A stretch of 64,000 nt of DNA from Phyllostachys edulis (lineage: Eukaryota; Streptophyta; Magnoliopsida; Poales; Poaceae), in the NCBI GenBank assembly GCA_036346405.1, contig CM070566.1:46473452-46537451 (forward strand), read 5' to 3'. Positions 1 to 11,346 of the stretch are shown here, one piece after another. The notes under the pieces were generated by a model. That model made no database searches and was not told the DNA's origin. It saw nothing but the letters and a program-made list of their open reading frames with translations. Position 1 is the stretch's first letter, and each line of letters begins with the position of its first letter. The position numbers and the translations under genes were made by a program.

Positions 1-309
1 AATAAAATCTTATATATGTATTAAAATTAGCAGACCTAACGGGTGCGTCTTGTGCCAGTCATACCGTCTTGACCCATCGTGCAGGGTGGCGGTCGAGACA
101 TGGGCAGTGTCATGCCAGTGTGACGGCCAGCCCATAAACAATACACGTGGAAACCCATCGTTGGAGCCCATGATTCAAAATTAAAGCTAACGATTCCCGT
201 AGATTAGAAGCATATTGAATAGATAAAAGTAATATATACTACATGCACTACCAGATATGATGATTTATCGACCGTGAACTATAAATCCCGAGCGTTTTAT
301 ATAAACTAA
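1..309. other. AT-rich flank, no gene recognised
   Basis: I see no convincing reading frame, RNA gene or element boundary here. Positions 40-165 are GC-richer and resemble fragments of other repeats in the window, for example the segment near 16610-16690. It is best treated as undetermined repeat-derived sequence. Confidence 0.4.
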
Positions 310-319
310 GGGGAGAATT

Positions 320-480
320 GTCTTTTCGGCGACTGTTTTACAAAAGACCGACCACTTTGTGAATACTCTTGGTCCTTTCAGAGTGGTCGACGGTTTATAA
401 CTAGGGTTTGGGTAATTGGGCAAAAACCGATTGAAAACCGGAAAAATCGGTTCTACCAGCAACCCGTTAAAATTTAAAAC
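320..480 (+). repeat. Left arm of an inverted repeat around the first CACTA element
   Basis: This arm pairs in inverted orientation with 6030-6185. Shared blocks include TTATAA-TAGGGTTTGGGTAAT and the ACAAAA-GACCA / ACTCTTGG series, in the same order. The outer edge starts with GGGGAGAATTGTCTTTTCGGC near 310, which looks like a Mutator-type terminus, but the right arm does not end in a matching sequence. The arms are diverged and I could not find a 9-bp target duplication. The most likely reading is an old TIR element into which the CACTA element at 545-5888 jumped. Confidence 0.4.
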
Positions 481-559
481 CGGCAAAAAAAAATCGGCTT
501 CGGGTGATTTTTGCCCAATATAAAAAACTTGTAACCATGTCTAACACTACGGAGAACAG

Positions 560-910
560 TTTGCAGAGTCCGCTTGACTTTGCCGAGTGCCAAAATCGGG
601 CACTCGTGAAGCCACTCTTTCTTAGAGTGCGGGCGGGTGGCACTTTCGGCAAAGTCTAGCACTCGACAAAGAGTGGCTTTCTTAGAGTGCCTCGAGTGCC
701 GGCACTTTCGGCAAGCGGCGCTCGGCAAAAGCCCTCTTTCTTAGGTGCAACACTCGACAAAGAGTGCACTCGGCAAAAAAATGACCCTTGACGGCCGAGC
801 CATACGCCGTCAAATTTTTTAAAAAAATTCTTTGCAGTGCCAATTCACACTTTTCGGTAAAGATCCCTTCTTTCTTAGAGTGCCAAGGCCGCTTTCGGCA
901 ATTTTTTTTG
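560..910. repeat. Left subterminal array, TTTGCCGAGTGC family
   Basis: Repeated copies of GAGTGC and CACTCGGCAAA in both orientations form a mosaic of short palindromes. Such arrays bind the element-encoded transposase in En/Spm relatives. Several copies read CACTTTCGGC rather than CACTCGGC; see the finding on motif drift. Confidence 0.7.
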
Positions 911-1489
911 TTTTTTGACCCATTTTTTTGTGAGGCCTTCCCACATTATTTAAAACTCCATGTTCAAATTTGGGACAATTTTGACTTTTTTGCTATATTT
1001 AGTTAGTTTTTTTGTTTAGTTGAATTTTATGGAATATTTCAAATTTGAGCTGCGGTGCATGAAATAATCAAATTTGGTCGTTCAAAAATGATATTCATGA
1101 TATTTGGTGTATGTTGAGGCCGTATCCGAGGAACTCACATGAAATTTGAGCATCTTGTTGGCGTAACATGGCGAGGTACTGCGAGAAAAGTGTATTTAAA
1201 TTATATAAAATCGAGCGAAGTCGAAAATAGCCGAAACTTGTCGAGGCGTCGTGTTATCGCATGTAGAGTCTATGGTAAAAATTGAGAAGGTTTGAGCAAG
1301 TTGCGGCGTCGGATGCCTAAAACCGAGACATCTTCGCATGTGATGCATGTGGAGATGTGCAGGTTTTAACATCACACATCAAAACAACTCAATTTACAAA
1401 TAAACTCTATATCAAAAAAAAGTCAAAAAAATAATATATTAAAAAATTGCAAAAAAATAATGGGGCAAAAAACAAAAAAAAAAAAATTG
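911..1489. other. AT-rich interior, no gene
   Basis: No open frame with recognisable protein similarity is present. The sequence is AT-rich filler between the outer subterminal array and a second GCACTCGGCAAA cluster at about 1500-1660. Confidence 0.4.
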
Positions 1490-1639
1490 CAGAGTCTTAG
1501 GCCTGGCGCTCGGCAAAGGTCCTTTGCCGAGTGCGGAAGTGGCACTCGGCAAAAAGGATCTTCGAGTGCGAGGCTGGCACTTTCGGCAAAAATTTTTAAA
1601 AAATTTGGCGTGCGTGGCGGAGCTCGGCCGTCAAGGTCG

Positions 1640-1935
1640 AGCACTCGGCACCCGGGACTAAAGGTTCTCTGGAAAATATGTCCCAGCATAAAACCTTTAG
1701 TCGGGCCGTGGCACCACCGGGACTAAAGGTCCACCTTTAGTCGGTCCGTCATCCGCCGGGGACTAAAGGTCACCTGACCGGGACTAAAGGTTCTCTGGAA
1801 AATATGTCCCAGCATAAAACCTTTAGTCGGGCGTGGCACCACAGGGACTAAAGGTCCGACCTTTAGTCGGTCCGTCTTCCACCGGGACTAAAGGTCTTTA
1901 GTCGGTTAGTATCTGCTTGAGACTAAAGGTCCCCT
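1640..1935. repeat. GGGACTAAAGGT / ACCTTTAGTC array of a second CACTA family
   Basis: At least eight copies of GGGACTAAAGGT and its inverse ACCTTTAGTC are packed in under 300 bp, and a longer unit (GTTCTCTGGAAAATATGTCC) occurs twice about 120 bp apart. This is the subterminal motif of a different grass CACTA family from the one that bounds the host element. Only one such array is seen; no matching array marks a right end. It is either a truncated nested insertion or a composite terminus. Confidence 0.6.
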
Positions 1936-4279
1936 CGATATAAACAACAGATGGCTTCTTCCTTCTTCCACCCCAGTCTCCCTCGCCGTCTCCTCGCATC
2001 AAGGCCTCAAGGGAAGCCGCCTGAGTCTTTCCTCCTTCTGGCTTCCTCGATCCTCCTCCAGTCCTCCAGATCCGGCTAAGCGGCCTTGTGCGGCGGCCGT
2101 GAGGCCTTGTGCAGCAGCAGCGGCAGGAAAAGAAGCAGCGAGGCGCGTCTTGGCAGTGGCCGTGGGCGGCCTTGATGTGGCGGCGGCGAAGCGGCGTCTT
2201 GTGGCAGTGGTCTTGTGACTTCTTGGCAACAAGACAAGGGAGCAAGAGCGAGAGTGCGCGCGCCGTCTTGCCAGTGTATTCTGCACCGCCAGCGACAGCG
2301 GCGGCCAGCCGGCCGGCGGCGGCGAGGCGGCAAAGCGGTCAGGACATCCTTGATCAGTACCCATGTTTCCATACATCTCCTTTGTTTTTCCCGTTGTTGA
2401 GGGTGAAAGGCTGCTGATAAGACTAGGGTTTGATTGATTTTGGTTTGGGTGCTTTGGATTGGGTGGTAATGTTGCACTTTAGAGCCGTATTTAGATGGAT
2501 GTCGATGAGTCGTAGCCTCGTGGGTTGGTTTTGGAGCCTTACTAATGTTTAACAATGCAAGGCGAATGGATTGATTTGTAATTTTGGCATCTGAGATAGT
2601 TTGGTTTCCTTCGACATCGAGGATTTGTATTTGGTTTGGTGGATATTGTTTAGGCGAGGATTTGAGTTATGGCTAAGCGATCGATCATCCATGCCGCATT
2701 GGTTAATGTCACATCTCGGGCGTAAAATCATAATTTTTTGTTTGCATATGTTCATAACTCTATTGTAAGCATTGATTTCTTGCAATGTGTATGGTGAAAA
2801 ACCGATTTGAGGCCATAGTTTTTTGAGAAAAATTGTTAGGTCATAGATAGTTTGGAGTTCTTTTGTGATACATAGTTGGGTACTTTGGGTTGCAAGTCAA
2901 CTTGGAAGTTTCTTGTCGTAGATAATTAGAGAATCTTGTATTTATGTGATGTGGCTTTAATTTAGATTCATGTGGAACTCTGCATGGTTTTTATTTTGTG
3001 AGTTGAATTGAGAGATGGAAATCTTGAACTTTGCACTACTAGGTAGCTGTATGAAGTATATCTAGTCCCAAATGTACCTTGTTTGCAGCAAAAATGTTCG
3101 AAACTATACATTATTTGAATTAGTGTGATCACAAAAATGTTGAAACTATACATTATTTGAATTAGTGTGATCACCGCCATTGCTCCTTTGGTTTTTCCTA
3201 TAACATAGTGATAGCCCATAGGAAATCCACCAATTTTACAGTGAGTTCAAAATTTTGGCAAGGTAATGTTATCGGTAAATGTGTAAATGTAGGTCCAAAA
3301 TGCTATATTTTTACTCTGTGCATTGAAACTATAAATTTGCTTTGTTTGTTGTATAATCAGCGATGTAAAATCTGACATTGCATCTTAAAGTGTTAATTTG
3401 CTTTTTTTCTTGCCATCTGCAATTTTGAATACCCATGGTCCAAATCCTGCGCCTGCCTCGTGTGTTAGACCTAAGTAGCTAGCGGTGGTAATATAATGGA
3501 TGTCTTAGCCAAAGTGTCTTTCATTTTTGGGAAGCATTATCTTGTCTGAAACATAGTTTGCAAAATTGCACCATATTATGGGGATGCTATTATACTTGAA
3601 TGGTTTAATTTAGATATTGTGTATCTAGTGGAAGAAATTTCTATATCGGCAAAATTCAAATTCATGCATGGGGTTGTATGTCAACAATAAGCAATTTTAA
3701 TTTTTGTCATATTGGCATGTGTCAAGCACAATTCAATCTGACAACACACTCTAAAAAGTATTCATACATTTAAGAATATATGGCGTTTTGGATATTGACA
3801 CGGTTTGCACATGATGGAGGTTGATGACAATGGCGATTATGATAGACATAAAGTGAGCGGTTGAGATGAAATTTGTGGTGGACTAAAAGATCATTCTTTT
3901 ATTATTTGGTGATTTTGTTATACACATGGGTGAGCGGTTTGGATTTATATGAAGTGAGCGAGATAAGATTGCGGTGGGTTATTTGATGATTTTTTATGGC
4001 GAATGGCAATTATTTTATGGTTAAAAGTTTCAATTGCATGAAAATTGGAATGTTGCTGCATATCTAGCTTGGTAGTACATATCTAGTCTGCGGGACCCCT
4101 TAGGCGCCTTAAATGCATATCTAGCTTGGTCAGCGATGGTTATATTACTCGTTATGTGTATATGCTCTGAGGATGGATAACCGTGAGTGGATGTACAGGG
4201 CGCCCAAGTCGAGCTCAAATCACCCGTGAATGGATGCGGGCCCAGGCGTACACCAACTCCAGCGTCCACACGCCTCACT
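1936..4279. other. CACTA interior with GC-rich segment, no recognisable protein
   Basis: Positions 1950-2400 are GC-rich with runs of GGC/GCC and CAGCAG, resembling the 5' exon of a grass gene. I cannot identify a protein in any frame, and the frames on both strands look like composition-driven shadows. From 2400 to 4100 the sequence is AT-rich and intron-like. An imperfect direct repeat of about 65 bp occurs at 3090-3175, where GAAACTATACATTATTTGAATTAG appears twice in shortened form. Confidence 0.35.
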
Positions 4280-5300
4280 TCTTACAGGCGGCAAGGTCGA
4301 TCTGGGCGGCCTCGATCCGAGACCGAGGCGCCTTGATCTGAATCGTGATGCGGGTGGGGAAGGCAAAAGCATGGGCGGTTACGGCTTGGCGGCGGCGTCC
4401 TCAACACGGGCTCTACTCCTCCTCTGAACCGCCTCCGGCGGCGAGCACGAGCTCTAAGCGTGCCCATAAGCCAACGGCCGACAAGCAGTGGCGACACTCG
4501 AGTAAGTATTCGGTTTCATTAAATCGTTCTTTGACTTTTCGTTCCTTAGCTCTGCAATATTGAAACATTGGGGTCAAATGTTGCGGTAGAAATACAACAA
4601 CCGGGCCAGCGAGGCCAGGGGCAGGCTGGCCAGGCGGTTGGCGGGCAGCCGGGGAGGCCGGCGTCGAGGCTACAAATTGTTGAGGCCAGCAAGAAGGTTT
4701 GCTCGAGTTAGTGCAACAACTTGGGAGCAACAAGGTTGGCGGATCCTACACTGCTTGCACCACAGCCACCACCACAGTCTACTCCGGTGAGTATGTTTTA
4801 CTTTACGTGCTCATGCTTAGTGTCAAACCTAGAGATGGCCTTCGTGCGGATTTGTTGATGTGTGGGCCTTCGTGCGGGTTAGTTGATGTGGCGGCCTTCG
4901 TCTTAGGAAATGTGGTTGTCGACGCCGTCGTCTTGGCGTTTTTCTTCTGAGTTTTGGAAGCGTCCCGTGCGGGAGGCTGCTGAAATTTTCAACTTTTCTT
5001 TAAACTCCTTACATTTTATCTTGTCACTCCGTGCAATATCTTCTTTTTGTCAGCGGACATCGGTGCGCGTCGAACCAGGTCGGTCGCCGGCATATAAGTC
5101 AGACCATCCGCTTTTGGACCGTCGCCGGGATCGCCTGTTGAAGCCTTGATCGCCGTGAGCAGCTTGAGGAGTAGTTTCTATGTCGAACTTGTGAACTTGT
5201 GGACTATGAACTTGTGGTTTGTAATAAATTGTGGATTCGGACAAATTTGGTGCGTTTGTAATATATAAATGTGGTTTGTAATTTATTCTTTGTTGAATTG
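4280..5300 (+). other. Possible captured gene fragment (exon-intron-like)
   Basis: GC-rich blocks at about 4285-4500 and 4590-4785 are followed by a consensus-like donor (GTGAGTATG at 4786), an AT-richer gap, and an acceptor-like CAG at about 5052. A short GC-rich block then ends near 5148. It is followed by AT-rich 3'-UTR-like sequence with repeated GAACTTGTGGA motifs (5180-5270). The protein is not recognised. This could be a transduplicated host gene piece or the remains of an element gene. Confidence 0.25.
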
Positions 5301-5379
5301 TGGTTTCTATTATATATATATGCATTGTTGTTTAAATGGAAAAGCAAAAACCAAAAAAAAAAGGAATTTTAGAGGTGGC

Positions 5380-5888
5380 TTTGCGAGTGCAATGACCATT
5401 GCACTTTCGGCAAAAAAATTTAAAAAAAATAAAAACACGCTTTGCGAGTGCAATGACCATTGCACTGCAATGCCCATTGCACTCGGCAAAAAAAAAAAAA
5501 AATAAAAAACGCTTTGCGGTGCAATGCCCATTGCACTCGACAAAAAATTTTAAAAAATAAAAAACATGCTTTGCGGTGCAATGACCATTGCACTCGGCAA
5601 AAAATTAAAAAAATAAAAAACACGCTTTGCAGAGTGCGGTCTTTGTGGCACTTTCGGCAAAATTTAAAAAATAAGGCGGCGCCGGCGGCGTCAAATCTTT
5701 GTCGAGTGCCGCGGCACTTTCGGCAAAACCTTCCGAAGTGCGAAATTTGGCACTTTCGGCAAAGCGACCTTCTGGGAAGGGATTAAGCGGAGGCTCTTTG
5801 CAGAGTGTTGCACTCGGCAAAGGCTTTGCGAGTGCAAAGCTGCCTTTGCCGAGTCTGCGGGCACTCGACAAAAACCGCCTCGATAGTG
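5380..5888. repeat. Right subterminal array of the first CACTA element
   Basis: Tandem units of about 60 bp contain GCGAGTGCAATGACCATTGCACTCGGCAAAA-like palindromes separated by A-rich spacers (5385-5620). They are followed by the more usual GAGTGC / CACTCGGCAAA mosaic to the terminus. The palindromic core AATGACCATTGCA is distinct from the left side. Confidence 0.65.
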
Positions 5889-6029
5889 TAAGCACATGTG
5901 TACATCCGGCCTAGTGGTTATAAAGAAGCGGACTTGGAAGGCAGGTCTTGGGTTTGACCCCAAGAAACTGCACTACTTTTTAGTTTTTTCTGTTTTAACT
6001 TCAAAAAATTCAAATTTTGATTTGAAATT

Positions 6030-6185
6030 TTTGGTCGAAATTTTTCGATTTTCAGCCAAACCGGTCCTACCAGTGACCTCCAGTAAAATTTTGAAATCGA
6101 TTACCCAAACCCTATTTATAACTATGTTTCCAAGAGTTTGAGTGCAGGTTGGTCGTTTTTTGTGAAACTCCGTTTACGCTCAGTT
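6030..6185 (-). repeat. Right arm of the inverted repeat around the first CACTA element
   Basis: The inverse complement aligns with 320-480: GTTTCACAAAA-ACGACCA, ACTCTTGG and TTATAAATAGGGTTTGGGTAAT occur in the same order. Sequence identity is moderate with gaps. See the left arm for interpretation. Confidence 0.4.
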
Positions 6186-7560
6186 TCGATTTTTCTTCGG
6201 TGCGGTTCCACCTCCATTACTAGTGACAACAAAAACACACTCGAGCCATTGGATGGAACAAAGTGAATCGAACCTGTCTGAGCCGTCTAAAATTTGGATT
6301 TCTAAAGTGATTTCTTATTTTTCTTAAGGAAAGAGTTTTTTTTATATATTCTGAGTTGGGATTTCACATCACGAAAATTCAAATCACTTCACTCCAAATC
6401 TGAAACCCTTGTCTCATCCTACTTGTCTCCTCCACTGTTCACCATCGTAGCCTCCTCTGCCACCGTGACTCGTCGTCGCCGATACACTAGCGGCTGCCAC
6501 TCACCATCGCAGGTAGCCTGCTCCCTGGCTACCACTCGCCGTCGCCTCCGCTTCTACCTCCACTGCAGTTCACCATATATGATTGCCCTCAGTGGCGGAT
6601 GCACCAGCAGTGCTTGCTTGAGGTCTAGCCATGGCGATGCACAAGCAGACTGCTACCACCTCCTCTGACCCTTCCATCCATGGACAAAGCACCAGCTGGC
6701 AGCACAAGCAAGCAAGAACCAGCAGCCATGGAAGGGAAGAAGCTCTAAAGAATGAAGAAGAAGAAACTAGAAAGCAAAGATATTTGGGCCGTTTGGGCCA
6801 TATTCTTTCAGTCTTTCCATATATAATGCAATGTCATAGGGCCCAATTCGGACTTGAACCCAACTCATCATTCATCAAGACAGCAACTCAATCCCCAAAT
6901 CCAATTCGCCATTCGGCAGTCCCCACTCTGGCACTCTCCAAATCCCTAATTCTATCCCTTCACAACGTAGGTTCACGGCTCACCTAGGGGCGTGTGCGGC
7001 CGACGGCGACAGTGGGGGCTGGCCGGCATGGGGCCTCCACGGCTCCGCACCTTCGCAGGACGCCAGTCGCTAGTCCGGCGGTACTCGCCAGTCCACGCGG
7101 CTGAGGCAGTCGCCACTCACCAGTCCGGTGGCACTCGGCGGGGCCCGATCGCCACTCGCCGAGACCCGGCCGCGGAGACCGAGATGCCCTATGGCCCGGC
7201 CTCGAGAGTTGAGTTAGTACTATGTACTGACTATTGAGTGAGGACTGAGGAGCTTCAAGAGTTTGGTGGAGGCCTAGAGGACCTAGAGGCATGGGGCTCA
7301 GTAGCTACCGAGCAACCCAAGCTGTTGTAGTGTTGTCTGTTGAGGTCCTTGACTACTTGAGGACTTGAGGTAAAACTACATATTTGCATTTGGAGTTTGT
7401 ATTTTGGAATGATTTAAATAGCTAGAAACTTAGAAACTTGAAAATTGGAATGTTGACATGATGATGTGTACAATCTACTTGAGTACTTGTCTATTCTAGT
7501 TACATGTATTCAGTACTCATGGTTACAAATTATATAGAATTTGTTGTAGATTTATAAAAG
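6186..7560. other. Intergenic region ahead of the hAT gene remnant
   Basis: Two GC-rich patches (6420-6620 and 6985-7215) are rich in CGCC and CACTCGCC repeats and give short overlapping frames on both strands, none recognisable. An open frame at 6631-6987 (118 codons, Gln/Ser-rich at its start) has no family features. Part of this may be 5' sequence of the hAT-type gene whose dimerisation domain starts at 7561, but I cannot connect exons. Confidence 0.35.
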
Positions 7561-7643
7561 ATGGACAAACAAACTTTGCATGGAAAAGACAAGACCTTCT
7601 CATTAGTCTATCGTCTCATTGAGCTAACATTGATTCTTCCTGT
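7561..7643 (+). pseudogene. hAT-type transposase dimerisation domain, first part
   Basis: This frame encodes the start of a C-terminal hAT dimerisation domain (hATC, the obligate dimer interface of hAT transposases and of domesticated relatives with TTF-type zinc fingers). The VYRLIELTLILPV block runs straight into the CACTA element that begins at 7644. The rest of the domain resumes in the same phase at 15468. The upstream DNA-binding and catalytic regions are not recognisable, so this is a fragment or an old pseudogene. The local ATG at 7561 is probably internal. Confidence 0.7.
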
Positions 7644-7659
7644 CACCACTACACACAGG

Positions 7660-8045
7660 CTCATCACAGACGGTTCGGAAGCGTCATCACAGATGATTTC
7701 CGAACCGTCTGAATTTGTATGTGTGTGATAACAGGCGGTTATCACAGACGGTTAAAAAACCGTCTGTGATACGGAATAACACAGACGGTTTTCTGTTAAA
7801 AACTATCTGTGATACGTAGAATATCACAGACGATTTCCATTAAAAACCGTCTATGATACCTAGAATATCACAGACGGTTCTATCTACGAACCGTGTGTGA
7901 TACGTAGAAATATCACAAACAGTTCGTAAAATAGAACCATCTATGATATTCTACGTATCACAGACGGTTTTTAATGGTAATCGTCTGTGATATTCTACGT
8001 ATCACAGACGGTTTTTAACAAAAAACCATTTGTGATAGTTCATTA
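7660..8045. repeat. Left subterminal CACAGACGGTT palindrome array
   Basis: About a dozen copies of ATCACAGACGGTT or its inverse alternate with the near-palindromic spacer ATACGTAGAATATCAC. Adjacent copies can form hairpins of 40-45 nt. This is the likely transposase-binding region. Confidence 0.75.
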
Positions 8046-8489
8046 CCCTAACTACTTTTTTTATTTTGGCTAGCCTCAGGAATTGCTAGCCATGCCCTCT
8101 GAAAACAAGCATGCAGAAAATAGATACATCACAGATAATCAATTGTTGACAACTCAAAGTGATCATTACTCAAAATAAATTACAAAAGATCAAATTTGTT
8201 CAAGTATTGTCGCTATAGTTACAATTGGATTACAATTGAGTTAATTGTTTGCAGGTGGTTGAGAGGTGTCGACGGGGTGAAACTCTGGGTCGGCGACGGA
8301 GTGAAACTCTCCTTTGTCGTTAATGATATCTGACAAGATGAAGGCGCAGAGCTTCCCTCGAACATCCACGATCTCATTCGCAATGAGTGGATCTAATTCT
8401 ATGTGCAAGCCCTGCCGCTAGCAAGAGTAAAGTGGTAAGCATATATATTTAAATTTATAATTCAGAAATAATTATTTCGAGATTGACAA
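8046..8489. other. Non-coding region downstream of the Ulp1-like gene
   Basis: On the minus strand this is 3' to the Ulp1-like coding sequence and should hold its last exon and terminator. A coding-like segment at about 8250-8420 (minus) may be the last exon, but I cannot assign it. No other feature is seen. Confidence 0.3.
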
Positions 8490-9792
8490 ACCTTGGGGTC
8501 CTTCATCTTAGAAGCAATGATTTGCTGCATATGATGGCAAACGTAGAATGCACATAGCTCATCACCTTTTTGCTGGCAGCGCTGCAAAAATAGAATTACA
8601 TATATAGGTATAGCCAGTTCGAGACGCATTATTATGAAGTATGATATATATAGGATTATTGTGTTGTAGCACGTATCAAAAATTTTGTCCTGTGTGTTAG
8701 TGTGGCGCTCAATCCATTGTATAATCCTTCTTTGGCAACATAGGCGATGAAGGACCTACATTATTCCAAAAAGTTATCCTCGGCCATTTCAAACGAAGGA
8801 AGACTACAATAGAGTTATGTATGGAGGAAATGAGCATACCTGTCAAGTATTCCTTGCAAAATGCTGAAGTCGTGCTTTTTTCTGACTAGGGAATCAAGGT
8901 ATATTACCCTGTTCCTCCTTGGTATAATGACTAAAAGGATCCAGTGGTACCTACTCATGTATGTCGCTATAGTCATTAAACCTAAGTTCGTGTTGCGTAT
9001 AAAGTACAAATGAAATTTGTATAGCAAGTAGTGAAGCACTTACCCCTAGTTGTAGGGCACCACTATGTACTCCTTGCCATCCTGACTAAGCAATGCCGCC
9101 GTCATGTATTTCTCGACGAAGGATGGGTCTATTTCGATGCTTTGCATAGAGACCACGTGTGGGTCGAGGAAACCCACCGGTTCTCGCCATGTCGGGGCAT
9201 TTTTCATCATGTATCTATACATAAGCAATGAGTTGTGATATTTATCGGTATTACGTGAATGTAGAACTTGATTGTACACACTTACAGTGTCCAACATCGT
9301 AGAAGCAAGGCGTCGAGGGCAACGAGGTTGAGTAGGTCATATAAGTCGTTGAAGCCCACGACGAAGTTGCCCGGCCCGTTGAAGAAATGCTCATCCCCGT
9401 ATCTGACGGTGATTCCAATATTGCACCCCTTCTTTTTGGTCTTCCACATGTACCAGTCATGCAAAGACTGACAAGCAAATCCAGCGCGGGTTAATACTGT
9501 GTCGGAGCACAACGGTTTTTCGATGGAGTATTTCGAGGGATCGGGAGGCGCCTTAATGTTCATTGATTTCGATTTGGCCTTAACGACTGGTAGTGTATTC
9601 CTGCAAGATGACTCGGGAACCGATACGGTGGCACACTTTTCTTGTTCCTTCGATGTCTTCTCCACGGGAACCGATGAGGTGGCCTTCTGAGGCGAAGGAT
9701 GAGGTGGATTCATCGAGGGTCCTGTTGGAAAGGAATGGTCGTGTCGAGATCACGGCACTGCTGGGTCTAGGGCGATGTCCTTCTTGGGCCAC
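8490..9792 (-). pseudogene. Ulp1-like cysteine protease domain of the CACTA element
   Basis: Read on the minus strand, a Ser/Pro/Lys-rich linker (about 9713-9500) is followed by the block ending FNDLYDLLNLVALDALLL (about 9330), which precedes the protease in many grass CACTA proteins. The C48/Ulp1-like core then follows in split frames: YIVVPYN (about 9050), HWILLVIIP with the catalytic His (about 8945), IYLDSL with the catalytic Asp (about 8895), and LCAFYVCHHM with the candidate catalytic Cys (about 8530). The order His-Asp-Cys fits the family. Introns separate some blocks (GT/AG-like borders near 9040 and 8815). Ulp1 proteases remove SUMO or SUMO-like proteins; the role inside transposons is unknown. 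Confidence 0.65.
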
Positions 9793-11346
9793 TGGATAAA
9801 AGTATGCACGGCATCCCCTAGTGTTCTGTTGTCTTCGTTCGAGCGAATCTCCAGCAGGACGGCCATGAAATTGTCATGTACCATGTCCACCTTAACCCTG
9901 GCGTAACCCTATGTCAGCTGGGCACCGTGCTGCACTGCCCCTTCCTTGTATGGATACACCAACCCCCGCCCAGCCTCAATAGAAATGGACCCAACCATCC
10001 TCACTTGGAGCTTGTAGTGCGTCGGCTCCTACAAAATGGTACGCAATTAGCTAAGGCGTCCTATAGGTCTATCTTTGGTGCATTCCATAGATGTACATTA
10101 CCTTGATGTCGTATATCGGTAATTGGGCGTCGACATGTTGAGTATTATGCGTGGGCCAGCGCTACTCGATGTCGAGGAGGACTTGCTCCCCAAATTAGCG
10201 AGGCGGCTTGCGGTAGTTCGAGAGTTGATTCATTTGATCCTGTAATTTTGTTATCTGTCCTTGAAATTTTGCAGTAATCATCTGTACCAACCGGTCCTCG
10301 TGCTCGGCCTTGGATCTCTTCCTAATCCTATACGTGCAGTAGTCGTCTGCGAATCCATAACTCCAAGGTACAGTAACCCCAAGGCCTCGCGTGTGACCCG
10401 GGTGCTCCTTGTTTCCCAAGGCCGTAGATAGTATATCCTTCTTTCTGTCTGCTTGGAAGGAGCCTTGGGAAGTTTGGGCAGTCAATTCACACTACAAGAG
10501 GTTATCATGTTATTATAGACACTATGAAGTTATGGACTTATTAACAACTAGGTAGTTCAACATATTTACCAGACGTTGGAACACTTCCTGGTCTGCCGGG
10601 TTTGTGAAAGAGATGCTGTCCGAAGACGAGACTTTTGCTCTCGCTTTTAACCAGCTTTGGGCATGCGGGTCTGTGATCTCAGGAAATGGCTCGGTTGCGT
10701 TCTCCTCCTGCGCCGCCCATTCCGTGGATTTAGCCGCGTACCCAGCGGTGCCGAGTCTGTGGGGGTGAGTGTTTTGTGTCTGGAGAGCTTTGTGCGCTGC
10801 ACTTTGCTCCTTAAATTCAACCGTCGTCTTCATAGCCACAAAGGCGTCCCATGTTTCCCGTGTCAAGAATCCATACTTCATGAAGGGCGTTTCACCCGTG
10901 TTCACGTACTTCATGACAAGAATGCTCTTGAAGGTCCTCCAGGTGTGATCTATCGAGAACAACACATGTTGTTCCACGCGTGTCATGTCTGCTTCTGGGA
11001 TAGTGAACTTGCTTGAAAGTTACATCCCAGTAGCGCCTCTCTGTTCTTTAAATCGAGCCTTCCAGCTTGGTGTGGTGATGGGGACCTGTTCCCTTGCAAG
11101 TATCCCGTAGATGGTCCAAAATCTCACCGCTGATCTCTGGGGACTCAGAGGGATCCCAACATCACTGACCTCCGTGATGATCAGTCGGCCCGCAGGCAAT
11201 TTCGATTTTCCTCTGCCATCTCGCTTACGTATCATTATCGTCGACGGAAATCCAAACGCATTAGGCGGCATCGGTGATGGAGGCGGAGATGGCTCCTCTA
11301 CCATCTGTGGCGTCGGTGATAGCGGCGAAGACGGCGCCTCTGCCAT
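9793..11346 (-). pseudogene. Transposase_24 (Ptta/En/Spm) protein
   Basis: The N-terminus is a Ser/Pro-rich segment (11346-11250). The minus-strand frame 10986-10522 carries the family core (block around VEFKEQSAAHKALQ and the Trp/Phe-rich region before it). The frame 10485-10195 carries the C-terminal signature ALGNKEHPGHTRGLG (about 10400) followed by a Lys/Gln-rich coiled coil. A further block ending GDAVHTFIQWPKKDIAL (about 9775) leads into the Ulp1-like part, so the two are probably one gene. Proteins of this family accompany TNP2 in En/Spm elements and are thought to bind element DNA. Stops and frame changes separate the blocks; some are introns. Confidence 0.65.

Larger units (their letters stand above)
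545..5888. mobile_element. CACTA (En/Spm-type) transposon, non-autonomous
   Basis: The ends are CACTACGGAGAAC at 545 and its inverted counterpart finishing AGTG at 5888 (inverse CACTATCGAGG). A perfect 3-bp target duplication TAA lies at 542-544 and 5889-5891, as expected for this superfamily. Both subterminal regions are filled with the TTTGCCGAGTGC / GCACTCGGCAAA motif typical of a large grass CACTA family. No TNP2 transposase or Transposase_24 protein is recognisable inside, so the element depends on a relative for movement. The interior is patchwork: a second motif array at 1640-1935, a GC-rich gene-like stretch at 1950-2400, AT-rich filler, and exon-like segments at 4280-5150. Confidence 0.85.

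Noticed and set aside
1423..1726. Overlapping frames on both strands in the first CACTA element
   Set aside because: They sit on palindromic subterminal repeats and have only repeat-driven composition.
7660..8045. CRISPR-like regular repeats
   Set aside because: The repeats are inverted palindromes with variable spacing in a CACTA subterminal region of a plant genome, not direct repeats with unique spacers.
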